A stretch of DNA of 61,114 bases from Synechococcales cyanobacterium bin59.metabat.ball.084 (GCA_013297675.1 JAAFHZ010000010.1:1-61114), one strand, 5' to 3'; positions 1 through 10,489 are shown, counted from the stretch's first letter. Numbers and translations are program-made. The notes: generated from the letters alone by a model not told the origin.

Positions 1-242
1 TGAATCAGGCTACCGCCGCCCAAAATCAATGCCTGAGAGCCGCGTAGGGCTTTTAAAACTCCTAAGCTTTTGCGATTAACTGCGGCCACTCCATAGCGGG
101 CGGTGGTCTCTTGGGGGTTGGCTGATAGCACCAGCGGTTTTACATTGGGCGGTAATATCTCTAACATAGAAGCTAGCAAAGCTTCATCACCGCCATTGCC
201 TGCGCCATAGTAGCCACAGAGCACCACTTGAGTATCTGTCAT
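1..242 (-). CDS. csaB: Polysaccharide pyruvyl transferase CsaB, N-terminal part
   Basis: This is the first 80 codons of a gene running off the left edge of the window. The ATG is at 242-240. The N-terminus holds the glycine-rich pattern GYYGAGNGGDEALL (about residues 10-23), and GGGSLIQ follows near residue 74; both are hallmarks of the CsaB family. In other bacteria CsaB adds pyruvate ketals to cell-wall polysaccharides that anchor S-layer-homology proteins, a role also expected in cyanobacteria. The gene is divergent from the DUF2499 gene, with about 87 bases between the starts. Only the N-terminus is visible, so its integrity cannot be judged. Confidence 0.85.
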   Translation of the reverse strand, partial: MTDTQVVLCGYYGAGNGGDEALLASMLEILPPNVKPLVLSANPQETTARYGVAAVNRKSLGVLKALRGSQALILGGGSLI

Positions 243-329
243 GTTTCTAAGAAATCGGGTAATCTGGGACTATTCTAAGGTTTGATGGCGCAGAGGTGAT
301 CGCTTAGTACACTTTAAATCACAATCAAA

Positions 330-638
330 ATGCACAGTCTTTCGTTACCCACTTGGGTAATTCATGTTTCCAGCGTAGTGGAATGGATTACCGCGATCGG
401 CCTAATTTGGGTCTATGGCGATCAGCCTGACCGCCGACAATGGAAAAGCCTAAGCTGGGGCATGTTGCCTGCTTTGATCAGCGCGATGTGTGCCTGTGTT
501 TGGCATTTTTTTGATAATGCTCCCAGTTTGGAATGGCTAGTTGTTGTTCAAGCTGCGACCACTTTTATCGGCAATAGTACTATGGCCTTAGCTGGCTGGT
601 GGATTTGGAAACAGGGTCAACAGGAGCCAATTTTATGA
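330..638 (+). CDS. Ycf49-like / DUF2499 membrane protein
   Basis: A 102-residue protein with about three hydrophobic stretches (around residues 16-30, 44-60 and 70-95), rich in Trp. It resembles the DUF2499 (Ycf49-like) family of cyanobacteria and plastids, whose biochemical role is not established. Its stop codon overlaps the start of the next gene in an ATGA arrangement, which points to translational coupling. Family assignment is by recognition of the WVIHVSSVVEW N-terminal motif and the gene pairing; function is unknown. Confidence 0.75.
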   Translation: MHSLSLPTWVIHVSSVVEWITAIGLIWVYGDQPDRRQWKSLSWGMLPALISAMCACVWHFFDNAPSLEWLVVVQAATTFIGNSTMALAGWWIWKQGQQEPIL

Positions 639-964
639 ACAAAGAATCTCTGTTTGGGGCCTCGCTGTTTCCCTACTTGGCCTTTTTGTGGTTTTTGACC
701 AAATCTGGTCAAACCCCCAAGCTCGCACTCATTGGGTTCTACATGACTTTGGTCTTTGTGGCTATTACTATTCCGGCTGGTCTATATGCCGAGCTGGTAT
801 TAAAACAAAGCTTAGCCAATGTGGACTGGCTGCATGGAGGAGCCGAGTCTTTTCTGACGATCGCTAATGTGTTAGTAGTACTGGGCTTTAGTCGTTCTAA
901 CCCCAAAATCAGTACCTCTGATGGGCAAGAAATCTCTCAAAACCTGGCTAAAGAAGAAAAATAG
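635..964 (+). CDS. DUF3593 membrane protein
   Basis: A 109-residue protein starting at the ATG at 635 that overlaps the preceding stop codon. An upstream in-frame start at 599 would lie wholly inside the previous gene and is unlikely. The sequence has about three membrane segments (residues 7-20, 31-55 and 70-90) and a polar tail. It matches the DUF3593 family that is paired with DUF2499 in cyanobacteria and plants. The overlap and shared membrane character suggest that the two proteins act together, but no reaction is known. Confidence 0.75.
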   Translation: MNKESLFGASLFPYLAFLWFLTKSGQTPKLALIGFYMTLVFVAITIPAGLYAELVLKQSLANVDWLHGGAESFLTIANVLVVLGFSRSNPKISTSDGQEISQNLAKEEK

Positions 965-1093
965 CGATACTACAAAGCAGCAGCTATTTTGTAATAGATT
1001 GGCTATTAAACTGACCCATTTACTTATGACTAGTGATTGAGATATGCTGTGGTGAAGTAAACAAATATTTTACTGCACTATCTATCTCCATCT

Positions 1094-1489
1094 ATGGCTT
1101 CTAGAACTGCACGTTTTTTTGCTAGATTATTTGACTGTTGTATACTAGCTGCAATCCTAATGCCTAGTATCATCATCAATGGTACTCCAGACAATTTTTT
1201 TGGTGATGGTCTACTGTTGCAAATCTCTTTACTAATATTTTTCTTGTATCTGTTTTTTGAAGATGCCCTGGGTGGCCAAAGCATCGGCAAACGAGTGATG
1301 CGGATTGCAGTAGTAGGAGTAGCCTCTCGCCGACCTTGTAATCTGTTTCAGTCTCTGATTCGCAACTTGTCGATCATAGTATTCAGCATTTTCGATATTT
1401 TGATGATCGCGGGTAATAAAAAACTACGCTTGGGCGATCGAATAGCTGGCACGATGGTAGTAATCGAAGAAAATTTTTACCACTGGTAA
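1094..1489 (+). CDS. RDD family membrane protein
   Basis: A 131-residue integral membrane protein. It begins with RTARFFARLFDCCILA, an RDD-type first helix (Arg-rich then Asp), has a second helix (about 49-60), the motif GGQSIGKRVMRI (about 63-74) typical of RDD proteins, and ends with the family's LRLGDRIAGTMVV pattern. RDD proteins are small three-helix membrane proteins, some of which have been linked to ion transport; the substrate here is unknown. It stands alone between the DUF2499/DUF3593 pair and glgC. Confidence 0.8.
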   Translation: MASRTARFFARLFDCCILAAILMPSIIINGTPDNFFGDGLLLQISLLIFFLYLFFEDALGGQSIGKRVMRIAVVGVASRRPCNLFQSLIRNLSIIVFSIFDILMIAGNKKLRLGDRIAGTMVVIEENFYHW

Positions 1490-1607
1490 ATATCTCTATG
1501 GATATATCTCCTAGCATCAGCCTGGTTCAAGAGGATTCATAAAATTAGTTGATCTAATAGCCGCCCTTGGCAGATGATTGAGTCATAGGCGTTAAAAAGA
1601 GGTTTTT

Positions 1608-2897
1608 GTGAAACGAGTTTTAAGCATCATTCTGGGCGGTGGCGCAGGTACTCGACTGTATCCCCTGACTAAACTCAGAGCTAAACCGGCAGTACCACTG
1701 GCTGGTAAGTATCGGCTGATCGATATTCCGGTGAGCAACTGTATAAATTCAGAAATCTTTCAGCTCTATGTTCTGACTCAGTTCAACTCAGCTTCGCTGA
1801 ATCGTCACCTGACTGCCGCTTACAACTTTAGCGGCTTTACTCAAGGCTTTGTGGAAGTGCTAGCAGCACAGCAAACTCCCGAAAACCCCAACTGGTTCCA
1901 GGGTACGGCTGATGCAGTGCGCCAGTATTTATGGATGTTTGAAGATGCAGATGTAGATGAATTCTTGATTTTATCTGGCGACCACCTCTACCGGATGGAT
2001 TACCGGCTGTTTGTGGAGCGTCATCGTCAAACCAATGCCGATATCACCATCTCGGTAGTACCGATGGATGAAAAAAGGGCTTCCGATTTTGGTTTGATGA
2101 AAATTGATGATAAAGGCCGCATTGTAGATTTCAGCGAAAAGCCCAAAGGCGATGAATTAAAAGCCATGCGGGTAGATACAAAATCTTTGGGTCTTACCGC
2201 TGAGCAAGCCGCTGAGCAGCCTTATATTGCTTCGATGGGGATATATGTCTTTAAAAAGCAAGTATTAATTGATTTGTTAAAAGCATCTTTAGATCAAACC
2301 GACTTTGGCAAAGAAATTATTCCGGGAGCTGCTGGCAGATATAACCTGCAAGCATTCTTGTTTGATGGCTACTGGGAAGATATCGGGACGATCGAATCTT
2401 TCTATGATGCTAACTTGGCTTTAACTCAGCAGCCATTGCCTCCGTTCAGTTTTTATGATGAAAGTGCGCCGATCTATACTCGATCGAGGTATTTACCACC
2501 CACCAAAATGTTCGATGCTCAAGTCACCGAATCGATGATTAGCGAAGGCTGTATTCTAAAAAACTGTCGGGTACACCACTCGGTACTAGGTGTGCGGTCT
2601 AGAATTGGTGCTAACTGTACGATCGAAGATGCTCTAATTATGGGTGCCGACATGTACGAGCCATTTGGTGAACGAGTTAACAAAGCTGAACGCGGCGAGG
2701 TAGCTTTAGGCATCGGTGCTGGCAGCACAGTCAGACGAGCAATCATCGACAAAAACGCCCGCATTGGTACCAATGTGCAAATTGTGAACAAAGATAATGT
2801 TCAAGAAGCCCAACGAGAAGAAGCAGGCTTTTATATTCGTAGTGGAATCGTAGTAGTCCTCAAAAACGCCACGATCGCGAACGATACCATCATCTAA
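1608..2897 (+). CDS. glgC: Glucose-1-phosphate adenylyltransferase (ADP-glucose pyrophosphorylase)
   Basis: A 429-residue protein of normal length for cyanobacterial GlgC. It makes ADP-glucose from glucose-1-phosphate and ATP, the committed step of glycogen synthesis. The N-terminus carries [21 protein letters not shown] (the nucleotide-binding signature), then [19 protein letters not shown] and the C-terminal left-handed beta-helix ending [11 protein letters not shown]. The family is allosterically activated by 3-phosphoglycerate and inhibited by phosphate. The start is a GTG at 1608 preceded by an AAGAGG ribosome-binding site. A strong hairpin follows the stop codon. Confidence 0.97.
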   Translation: MKRVLSIILGGGAGTRLYPLTKLRAKPAVPLAGKYRLIDIPVSNCINSEIFQLYVLTQFNSASLNRHLTAAYNFSGFTQGFVEVLAAQQTPENPNWFQGTADAVRQYLWMFEDADVDEFLILSGDHLYRMDYRLFVERHRQTNADITISVVPMDEKRASDFGLMKIDDKGRIVDFSEKPKGDELKAMRVDTKSLGLTAEQAAEQPYIASMGIYVFKKQVLIDLLKASLDQTDFGKEIIPGAAGRYNLQAFLFDGYWEDIGTIESFYDANLALTQQPLPPFSFYDESAPIYTRSRYLPPTKMFDAQVTESMISEGCILKNCRVHHSVLGVRSRIGANCTIEDALIMGADMYEPFGERVNKAERGEVALGIGAGSTVRRAIIDKNARIGTNVQIVNKDNVQEAQREEAGFYIRSGIVVVLKNATIANDTII

Positions 2898-2920
2898 AGG
2901 TGATGCATCTCTAGAACACT

Positions 2921-2950
2921 CACAGCCTCTCACTCAACAGAGAGGCTGTG
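2921..2950. terminator. Bidirectional terminator hairpin after glgC
   Basis: A perfect 11-bp stem (2921-2931 CACAGCCTCTC with 2940-2950 GAGAGGCTGTG) with an 8-base loop lies between the convergent glgC and the U32-family gene. A short T-rich stretch follows on the plus side. It could end transcription from both directions. Confidence 0.75.
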
Positions 2951-2975
2951 CGTATTTCTTTGAACTGTTTGTAAA

Positions 2976-5402
2976 TCATGTTACCGAATGCGCTGACAAA
3001 GTGCCTCTAGTTACTCCAAGCTGATTGCGTAACTGTAACTTTTTCCAGAGATGGGCACCAGATATTTCTCCGGCCAGCAGCCGACGATATTGATCGATCG
3101 CCTCCTCTACTTTCTGACCATCTTCGCGTAGAAACTCCAAACGGAAATTGCGAATGCCCATATCTAATAACTCTACTAAATACTCAGCGCCGGTTTGGGC
3201 CACACCATTATAAAGAGTATTGCGACAGCCAATATCGGCTTGTAAAATGTGGGCAGTGCCAACTCTATCTATCAGATCAACTTGCTGGGTATCGCAAGGA
3301 CGACCACAGTCTTTATAGTCTTTACCCGTAGATAAAAAGGCACAAAAAACACAGTGTTCCATATGAAACATCGGCATGTGCTGATGAATAGTGACTTCTA
3401 ATAAATGGGGAGAATAGCTTTTTATGAGTTCAGTAAGCTGGGAGATATTCAAATCGTATGAGGCGGTGACTCTTTCTAGTCCAAGTTTTTGAAAGTAATC
3501 GGCAGTAATGGCGTTGGCGATGTTTAGCGAAAAATCACCGATGCAGCGTTTACCGGCAAATAACCCCAGTTGATCGTAGTTACGCACTAAATAACCAGCA
3601 GGGTTGCAGGCATCTAGTTGTTTGAGAGTCCATTGCTCATTGCTTTTGGTGATTCTAGGGGGCACAGCAAACAGTTGGGCTGAGCCTGCCAAGGATGCTG
3701 CCGATCGATAGTCTTGAGGATTGCTAAACTCGCAGTAAATTTGCGGGACAGCGGCATTCACGGCGGCTTTTAGTTGTTCCAATGATCTAACTAATACATT
3801 GATCTGAGGCAGCGACATGATTGTTGTTATTTTGGGCAATAGATCAGTGAACGATCGATTTTCATGTAGTTGCCAAATTCTGGGGGCGGTGCGTAACTCC
3901 AGCATTTTGGTGACAATCTCGCGCCGTAAACGGTTCAGCTCACTCACTGGTAACATGGCCTGCTCGGCTATAGAGCAAGTCAATTCGCCTAGGTGGAACG
4001 GGGTGTTGCCTAGTCTGCCAAGTTGTTCTTGTAGTTTGGCGGTGGTTAATGGCTTGTTTTGGGCGATCGATAGCACCATCTCTGATACCACCTGCACCTG
4101 ATGTCCCTGTTGGTCAGTGGCGACTAATTTCAATGGCCGATCAATTTCACCAGTAACTACAATATCCAGCGGCTGAGTAGCACCGATTTTTTCGGTATTA
4201 TAGGTCTGGCGAACTTGTTTTTCTAGCTCCGGGTCGCTGGTCTTCCAGATTTTGTCGCCGACTTCGATCGCTCTTAGATCTACTTGCTCCCAGTTAAAAC
4301 TCACTTCGGCAAAATCGTCATCACTATCAAAAGTATAAACGCGGCCACCCTGACTGCCAATCGCCAAGCCATCACCGGGTTTGATGGGAGCTTGGCATTG
4401 AATAATAATCGATTGTCTCCCCACTCTTATTACTTCGCCAACCAAAACTCCTTGCTTGCTGCTGAATTCGCCGTGTACCAGGGTTTGATTGTCGATGCCA
4501 CCCAGCCAGCCAGTAGATAAGCCGCGAGAGAAAGCCATTTCTAGTTGATATCGATCACTATTGGGATCGATCGATTGATAGTCTAAAGAGTCGATCGCCT
4601 GGCGGTAAATTTTGGTGACACTGGCCACGTATTCGGGGGTTTTGAGTCTGCCTTCGATTTTGAGACAGCTAATGCCTGCGGCCACAATTTGGGGTAATAG
4701 TTCTAACCCGGCTAAGTCTTGGGGGCTGAGTAAATATTGCTGATTACCTAAATCTACTTTGGAGCCATTGGCCACTAATTCGTAAGGCAACCGGCAAGCC
4801 TGGGCACATTCACCGCGATTGGCCGATCGACCGCCCAAAGATTCGCTGGTTAAACATTGGCCTGAGTAGGCTACGCAGAGGGCACCGTGCACGAAGATTT
4901 CTAGGGGGAGTTTGGTGGAGCCGAGCTGTTGCTGAATTTTGGTGATTTCTTCGATCGAGCATTCCCTGGCCAGTACAACGAGATTACAGCCCAGGTCTTG
5001 AGCGAATTTTACCCCAGCGGCGCTGGTGATGGTCATTTGTGTAGAGGCATGGATTGGCCAATCGGGGGAGATATGGCGAATGGCGCGACAGATGCCCACA
5101 TCTTGGACGATCGCCGCATCAACTCCGGCGCGAATGGCGGTTTTGAGGTAGGCTTCCACGGCGGGGAGTTCGCTGGGGAAGATGAGGGTGTTGAGGGTGA
5201 GGTAGCCTTTTACGCCGCGCTGATGCAAAAATGCCATGAGTTCTGGGAGGTCAGAAGCACTGAAGTTTTCGGCTCTCATGCGGGCGTTGAATCGATCGAG
5301 GCCAAAGTAGATGGCATCGGCTCCGTTTTCGACGGCGGCTTTAACGCAGTCCCAATCGCCTGCTGGGGCTAGTAGTTCGGGTTTGTGACCGGGTGATTTC
5401 AT
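2976..5402 (-). CDS. U32-family protein (RlhA/peptidase U32-like, with DUF3656 region)
   Basis: An 808-residue protein. The N-terminal half is the U32 TIM-barrel-like domain starting with ELLAPAGDWDCVKAAVENGAD. The U32 signature lies at about residues 169-206, with HGALCVAYSGQC and the cysteines C176, C183, C199 and C203. Family members RlhA (23S rRNA C2501 hydroxylation) and UbiU bind an iron-sulfur cluster through equivalent cysteines, so an Fe-S hydroxylase role is more likely than proteolysis. The second half matches the long-form C-terminal extension (DUF3656-like), with more cysteines (CVFC, CGRPC near residues 690-710). The gene is convergent with glgC and monocistronic as far as seen. 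Confidence 0.88.
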   Translation of the reverse strand: MKSPGHKPELLAPAGDWDCVKAAVENGADAIYFGLDRFNARMRAENFSASDLPELMAFLHQRGVKGYLTLNTLIFPSELPAVEAYLKTAIRAGVDAAIVQDVGICRAIRHISPDWPIHASTQMTITSAAGVKFAQDLGCNLVVLARECSIEEITKIQQQLGSTKLPLEIFVHGALCVAYSGQCLTSESLGGRSANRGECAQACRLPYELVANGSKVDLGNQQYLLSPQDLAGLELLPQIVAAGISCLKIEGRLKTPEYVASVTKIYRQAIDSLDYQSIDPNSDRYQLEMAFSRGLSTGWLGGIDNQTLVHGEFSSKQGVLVGEVIRVGRQSIIIQCQAPIKPGDGLAIGSQGGRVYTFDSDDDFAEVSFNWEQVDLRAIEVGDKIWKTSDPELEKQVRQTYNTEKIGATQPLDIVVTGEIDRPLKLVATDQQGHQVQVVSEMVLSIAQNKPLTTAKLQEQLGRLGNTPFHLGELTCSIAEQAMLPVSELNRLRREIVTKMLELRTAPRIWQLHENRSFTDLLPKITTIMSLPQINVLVRSLEQLKAAVNAAVPQIYCEFSNPQDYRSAASLAGSAQLFAVPPRITKSNEQWTLKQLDACNPAGYLVRNYDQLGLFAGKRCIGDFSLNIANAITADYFQKLGLERVTASYDLNISQLTELIKSYSPHLLEVTIHQHMPMFHMEHCVFCAFLSTGKDYKDCGRPCDTQQVDLIDRVGTAHILQADIGCRNTLYNGVAQTGAEYLVELLDMGIRNFRLEFLREDGQKVEEAIDQYRRLLAGEISGAHLWKKLQLRNQLGVTRGTLSAHSVT

Positions 5403-5532
5403 GATGGCGACTGGGTTTGGGGAGAGGACAGATTGCGGTGACTGTTTTCAGCCATAATACACTTACTGCGATCTTGGTGGATGCTTGATAGATCGCTTAT
5501 AATCTTCTCCAGATAAGTTCAAATTAACTGCT

Positions 5533-5964
5533 ATGACCACTGAAGAACTGCAACTTTTGACGATCCGCAATGCTCAAAGCATTATTAGTTGGGCGAGAGA
5601 TGCGGTTGCCCAAGATCGCTGGCTGGAATCTCAGAGAAATGTGGCCAAAACTTTGGTGGATATTGTTACTACTGAGTCTGATGCGGACATTATCAAATCT
5701 AAGTTGAGAGGTTTGTTGGGTTCGATGGAAGGTGAACTCTACAGTTTTGCGCAGCAGTCGATCGATTTGCGTACTAAGGCACAGGCGATTTTGGGCGAAG
5801 CGGTGGAGCTGGCCACGGCGGTGGAATTGGCTTCGGATAGGACGCTGGAAAAAATGATGCTGTTGGAGAAGAAGGTGGCTGAGCTGGAGGAGATGATCGA
5901 AATTATCATTAATGACAGTCGGGCAGACAGATTAAGAATCACTGCTCTAGAGAATCGTTCGTAG
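5533..5964 (+). CDS. Hypothetical coiled-coil protein
   Basis: A 143-residue acidic protein with no recognised domain. The second half (about residues 75-143) is a long heptad-like helix, LEKMMLLEKKVAELEEMIEI, predicted to form a coiled coil; no signal peptide or membrane segment is visible. It sits alone between the divergent U32-family gene and the TIR-STAND gene. Base composition is like the chromosomal genes to its left and unlike the AT-rich gene to its right. Function unknown. Confidence 0.6.
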   Translation: MTTEELQLLTIRNAQSIISWARDAVAQDRWLESQRNVAKTLVDIVTTESDADIIKSKLRGLLGSMEGELYSFAQQSIDLRTKAQAILGEAVELATAVELASDRTLEKMMLLEKKVAELEEMIEIIINDSRADRLRITALENRS

Positions 5965-6256
5965 AGTATTTATTTACATGACTTCTGCTGTTACCATAGT
6001 ATTTTATCAGAACAGGTGTATATGTTCACGGATATTTCTGTTAACATATTTGTGCTTCGTGATCTATTACTGGGTTTACTAAGATTGTGGCATCTTTGCT
6101 AGAGATGATCTCTTCTCCTGATCCGATGGATAAAAGTTCAGTCCACTAAAATAAGCTGTTTCCAATGAATATCATCTATACTAGATTAGATCTATTCCAT
6201 TTCATAGTGACGGCGATGTTATAGATAATAAGCATCAAAAATGGGTCATTTGATCA

Positions 6257-9200
6257 ATGCCTGATATCAAAGTCAAAGTTTTTTTCTCTTATTCTCACGA
6301 AGATGAAGCCTTGCGTGATGAATTAGCAAAGCATTTGAAGCCGTTGGAACGCCAAGGGAAAATTGAGACTTGGCATGATCGAAAAATTGATCCTGGAACG
6401 GACTGGAAACAAGAACTTGATTCACAATTAAATTCAGCGGATATCATTCTTCTCTTAGTCAGTTCCAGCTTTGTTGCTTCAGATTTTTGTTACTGCACTG
6501 AATTAGAGCAGGCAAGAAAGAGACATGACGCTAAAGAATCTCGAATTATTCCCATCTTTTTGAGATTCATTGATCTTGATGCCTTAGATGGATCTCCCTT
6601 GCAAATGTTGCAGGGTTTACCAGACTCAAGTAAACCAGTTAGTCAATGGGATGATATTGATGAAGCCTTTACAATTGTTGCTAAGGGTGTTCGCAAAATT
6701 GTAGAAGAAATTTATCAAGAAAAGGAGAATTATCAAGCTGTTCAATTACAAGAAAACTCACAATATCCAAGCAAAAAAAATGTGCCGAAGGAACATTATA
6801 TTGAAAGAGATGAAGCGACGAAAATGTTAGGGAAATTTTCTACGGCACTAAAAATACCTTGTAAAGAACCCTTGTTATTTAATGTTTACGGAATCGGCGG
6901 TGTTGGTAAAACAACTTTACTAGAGAAAATACAGGAAATTCATACTGAAAAAGTTGATTTTTTGAGAGTTTGCTTTGCTAAAACTCCTAGTATTGAGACT
7001 CCATTAAAGTTAATGAGAAAGTTTCGTCAGCAGGCGATTGATCTCTGGGGATCGACAATAGCTAATGATCCATTCTTGTCACAAGATCGGTTGTTTGAAG
7101 ATACTTTATTTGTTTTAAGCCATCGCTCAATTGATGGTGGGGTAGTTAGTAGTGAAGAAGCGAAAAATATTAGAAACTGGTTTGAAAGATCTGTTTGGCT
7201 AGGTCTTGCTGGTTTGATTTCGATGAATAAACCCACCTCCTTTAATGTTTCTGGTTTATCAGCTTTAGCAACTGTAGAAGAGGAAGCAGAAAGCTTGCAA
7301 GAATGGATTGAACAACTTGTACGCAACCATCCTGAAACCAAAGATTATCCGGAAAGACAAGCACTTATGTTGGAACCTGTCTCAAAGTTAACGAGAGCTT
7401 TTGCTGAAAGCTTAATACAACTTTCCGAACATAGAGTACGACCTCTTGTCTTGATATTAGATACTTATGAAAAAGTACAATCTTATTTGAATCAGTGGCT
7501 TTGGCAATATCTTGTTGAGGATACTATTTTATCTTCATCATCAGTACGGATTGTTGTCGTTGGAAGAAAATCATTACAAGCAGATGAAGGTTGGCGTAAG
7601 TTAAATCAGGATCGAAGTTTACTATATATAGTACAGTTGAAAAAATTTGAAAGAAAAGATAATGATAAATACTTACAAAGTATTGGTATTGAAAATGGTG
7701 GAATGCAAGCCAAGATTTTCAATTCCACGCAAGGATTACCATATTCTCTGAATCGGATAAGAGAGCAACAAGAAAAAGGTATAGAATTTGACTTTATTCA
7801 AGGTAATCAGGCAATTACTGAATTGCTTCTACAAGGACAAAACTCAGGCCAGAGAAAGATCTTACAGGTAGTTGCTTGTTGTCGATGGTTTGATTTAGCA
7901 ATTATTCGATACTTATTTAATAAGTCAGGGCTAGATCAATATTTTGACAATGCAGAAAGTTGCTTTGAATGGTTAAAGAATTCAGGTTTGGTTGATTTTA
8001 GTAAAAGTCATTATTGCTTAGATACTGTCGCAAGAGACGTTTTCAGACAATCATATTTTCATGATGATCAAAATTGTTTTCGTCAAACTAATGCAGCACT
8101 TGCAGATTATTTTAATCAGCAGGCAGATAAGCTTATTCCATCTCCAATACATTTGCCTGAAAAATATGAGGATGAAGACTGGAGAATACTATCTTCTGAA
8201 GCTCTATATTATGGCCTTTTTGGTCAGGGAAGAGAAGGTCTTTATAAATACATTGAGCAAGTTTTTACAACGGTATTCTTAAACGTGCAAGATATGTTTA
8301 TCAACACTTTTTCATTCATTAGTTCTGAGATAAGTGAGGAAAACCAAAGCTTATTACCAAATACAACCTATAAATTTTTTGAAGATTCAAAAATTATTCT
8401 CGGTCTAGGTGGATTCTTTTTGGGAATTCCTCCAGAAAACTATGAAATAACTAACGAGGAAGAAAGCAATATTTCACAAAAAATGATAGAGGACTCATTG
8501 AGTGCTTTGCTAGCATATACAGGGAAATTGCAAGATGGTTTTGGCAAATTTGTAAGTCTCATATATAAATCATTACGATCAAATAACTTCGGTGAAAGAA
8601 ATGATCTTATAATAGAAGCAAAAAAACAATTTGAGGCAATATTAAGCGATTGCAACAAAGAACTATCTGATGTTCTGCTATCGAGTATTTGTAGCTTATT
8701 AACTATTTTAAAACGCTATGAGGATTTACTAGATTGTTATGAGAAATCATTAGATTTAGGAGGAGACAATGCATCCAATCTGGTTGGTAAAAGCTTTGCA
8801 CTATTTGGGTTGAAAAGATATGAGGAGGTATTGACAGTTTCTCAGAATATAATTGATATAGACCCTAAAAATATCAATGCTTGGATTAACAAATCTGCTG
8901 CACATATTAATCTTGAACAGTATGACAAAGCTCTGGAAAGCTCTAGAAAAGCACTCAATATTGACTCCGACTCTGTATATGCTTTGGTCAACAAAGCTTC
9001 TGCCCTTCTTAATCTATATAGGTACAAAGAAGCATTGTCAGACGCTCAAAAAGCTATTGCACTAAATCCTATGTCAGCTAATGCTTGGGTGAATCAAGGT
9101 TCGGCTCTGTCCGGATTAAGACAGTATGATGAAGCATTAAAAAGTTCTTTGAAAGCTATCGAATTAGATCCTGAATCCATTGAAGCTTTAATGCTTGAAG

Positions 9201-10489
9201 GCTCTGCACTTTTCGGATTAAAACGATATAAGGAATCATCAGAAAGCTATCAAAAAGCAGTTGATTTAGACTCTAAAATTGCGAACAACTATGTAGTTAG
9301 ATTCTCTTTACTTCTTGATCTTTATCAGTACGAAGACGCTCTAAAATCTGCCAATGAAAAAATAGAGTTTAATGTTACATCTGTTAAATCTTGGGTGACT
9401 CGAAGTTCCGCGCTTTTTGGATTGAAACGATATGAAGAAGCAATAGAAAATGCCAGTAAGGCGATAGAACTTAATCCAACCTCTCCTGAGGCTCTTTTAT
9501 CTTTTGGGAAAATACTTGTTGATTTACATCGATATGAAGAAGCACTGGAAAATGCAAAAAAAATAATTGAGCTAATTCCTGAATCTATTGATGCTTTATT
9601 AATTGAAGAAAAAGCATTTGTTGGTTTGCAACGGTATGAAGATGCGCTAGAAAGCTCTCGAAAATTGATTGATTCAAATCCCGAAATAGCAGATTTCTGG
9701 CTAAGAAGAGGAAATATACTTCTTTCGTTAGGGCGATATGAAGAGAGCTTGGAAAGTTCTCAAAGAGCAATTAATATCAACCCAAAATCTGTTAATGCTT
9801 GGTTGAATAGAAGCAATGTCTTCAATAATTTGGAGCGGCATGAAGAAGCCTTTGAATGTTCTCTAAAAGCAATTGAGATTGAACCTGGATCAATTGATGC
9901 TCATCTTGAAAAATCAAGGGCACTAATTAATATAGAAAAGTATGAAGAGGTATTGGTGAACTGTCAAGAGCTACTCATTGTTGAACCAAAATCTTATGAA
10001 ATCCTGAATGATCAGGGAATTGCTTTGTTGTGTCTGAGGAGATATCACGAGGCTCTTGATAGTTTTAATACAGCTCTTGAGATCTCTTTAGATGATATTT
10101 TTATACTAAATTGCAAATCTCTTGTATTAAGTCTTATTGGTAAAAAGGACGAGTCTATTTCACTTATTAATAGAGTTCTCGAAATATCACCCAATCAAGC
10201 ATTTTTTATTGCTAACCATGGCATTATTTTAGCACGAAACAATCGGTATACTGAGGCTTTTGATTCATGTGAACTCGCTATTAACCAATCTCCTGAAAAT
10301 GAAATAGGGTATTATGGCAAAGCCTGTTGCTATGCTCATAAAGGTGATATTCAACAAACGCTAGATAATTTACAGAAAGCGATCAATATCAAGCCCCGTC
10401 TTTGTAGACGAGAAGCAAGATGTAATCCAGACTTCGATATCATCAGAAAAGATGCAAGATTCCAAGCCTTGATTTATCCACAGATGTAA
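6257..10489 (+). CDS. TIR domain - STAND NTPase - TPR repeat protein (defence-type)
   Basis: A 1410-residue three-part protein. (1) A TIR domain at residues about 5-150, starting VKVFFSYSHEDEALRDEL; the segment SSFVASDFCYCTELEQA places the candidate NADase glutamate at E82. (2) A STAND-type NTPase: Walker A GIGGVGKTT at 212-220, Walker B LVLILDTYEKV at about 398-407, then a winged-helix-like region. (3) About 17 tandem TPR units of 34 residues from about 810 to 1380. This is the sensor-switch-effector layout of prokaryotic NLR-like antiviral proteins: the repeats would sense, the NTPase oligomerise and TIR deplete NAD. The gene is clearly more AT-rich than its flanks and lies next to an AbiEii-like gene and a toxin-antitoxin pair, which suggests transfer. 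Activity and ligand are inferred. Confidence 0.9.
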   Translation: MPDIKVKVFFSYSHEDEALRDELAKHLKPLERQGKIETWHDRKIDPGTDWKQELDSQLNSADIILLLVSSSFVASDFCYCTELEQARKRHDAKESRIIPIFLRFIDLDALDGSPLQMLQGLPDSSKPVSQWDDIDEAFTIVAKGVRKIVEEIYQEKENYQAVQLQENSQYPSKKNVPKEHYIERDEATKMLGKFSTALKIPCKEPLLFNVYGIGGVGKTTLLEKIQEIHTEKVDFLRVCFAKTPSIETPLKLMRKFRQQAIDLWGSTIANDPFLSQDRLFEDTLFVLSHRSIDGGVVSSEEAKNIRNWFERSVWLGLAGLISMNKPTSFNVSGLSALATVEEEAESLQEWIEQLVRNHPETKDYPERQALMLEPVSKLTRAFAESLIQLSEHRVRPLVLILDTYEKVQSYLNQWLWQYLVEDTILSSSSVRIVVVGRKSLQADEGWRKLNQDRSLLYIVQLKKFERKDNDKYLQSIGIENGGMQAKIFNSTQGLPYSLNRIREQQEKGIEFDFIQGNQAITELLLQGQNSGQRKILQVVACCRWFDLAIIRYLFNKSGLDQYFDNAESCFEWLKNSGLVDFSKSHYCLDTVARDVFRQSYFHDDQNCFRQTNAALADYFNQQADKLIPSPIHLPEKYEDEDWRILSSEALYYGLFGQGREGLYKYIEQVFTTVFLNVQDMFINTFSFISSEISEENQSLLPNTTYKFFEDSKIILGLGGFFLGIPPENYEITNEEESNISQKMIEDSLSALLAYTGKLQDGFGKFVSLIYKSLRSNNFGERNDLIIEAKKQFEAILSDCNKELSDVLLSSICSLLTILKRYEDLLDCYEKSLDLGGDNASNLVGKSFALFGLKRYEEVLTVSQNIIDIDPKNINAWINKSAAHINLEQYDKALESSRKALNIDSDSVYALVNKASALLNLYRYKEALSDAQKAIALNPMSANAWVNQGSALSGLRQYDEALKSSLKAIELDPESIEALMLEGSALFGLKRYKESSESYQKAVDLDSKIANNYVVRFSLLLDLYQYEDALKSANEKIEFNVTSVKSWVTRSSALFGLKRYEEAIENASKAIELNPTSPEALLSFGKILVDLHRYEEALENAKKIIELIPESIDALLIEEKAFVGLQRYEDALESSRKLIDSNPEIADFWLRRGNILLSLGRYEESLESSQRAININPKSVNAWLNRSNVFNNLERHEEAFECSLKAIEIEPGSIDAHLEKSRALINIEKYEEVLVNCQELLIVEPKSYEILNDQGIALLCLRRYHEALDSFNTALEISLDDIFILNCKSLVLSLIGKKDESISLINRVLEISPNQAFFIANHGIILARNNRYTEAFDSCELAINQSPENEIGYYGKACCYAHKGDIQQTLDNLQKAINIKPRLCRREARCNPDFDIIRKDARFQALIYPQM

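Noticed and set aside
4929..5372. A 147-codon plus-strand frame inside the U32-family gene
   Set aside because: It is antisense to the conserved U32 core; composition is that of a shadow frame.
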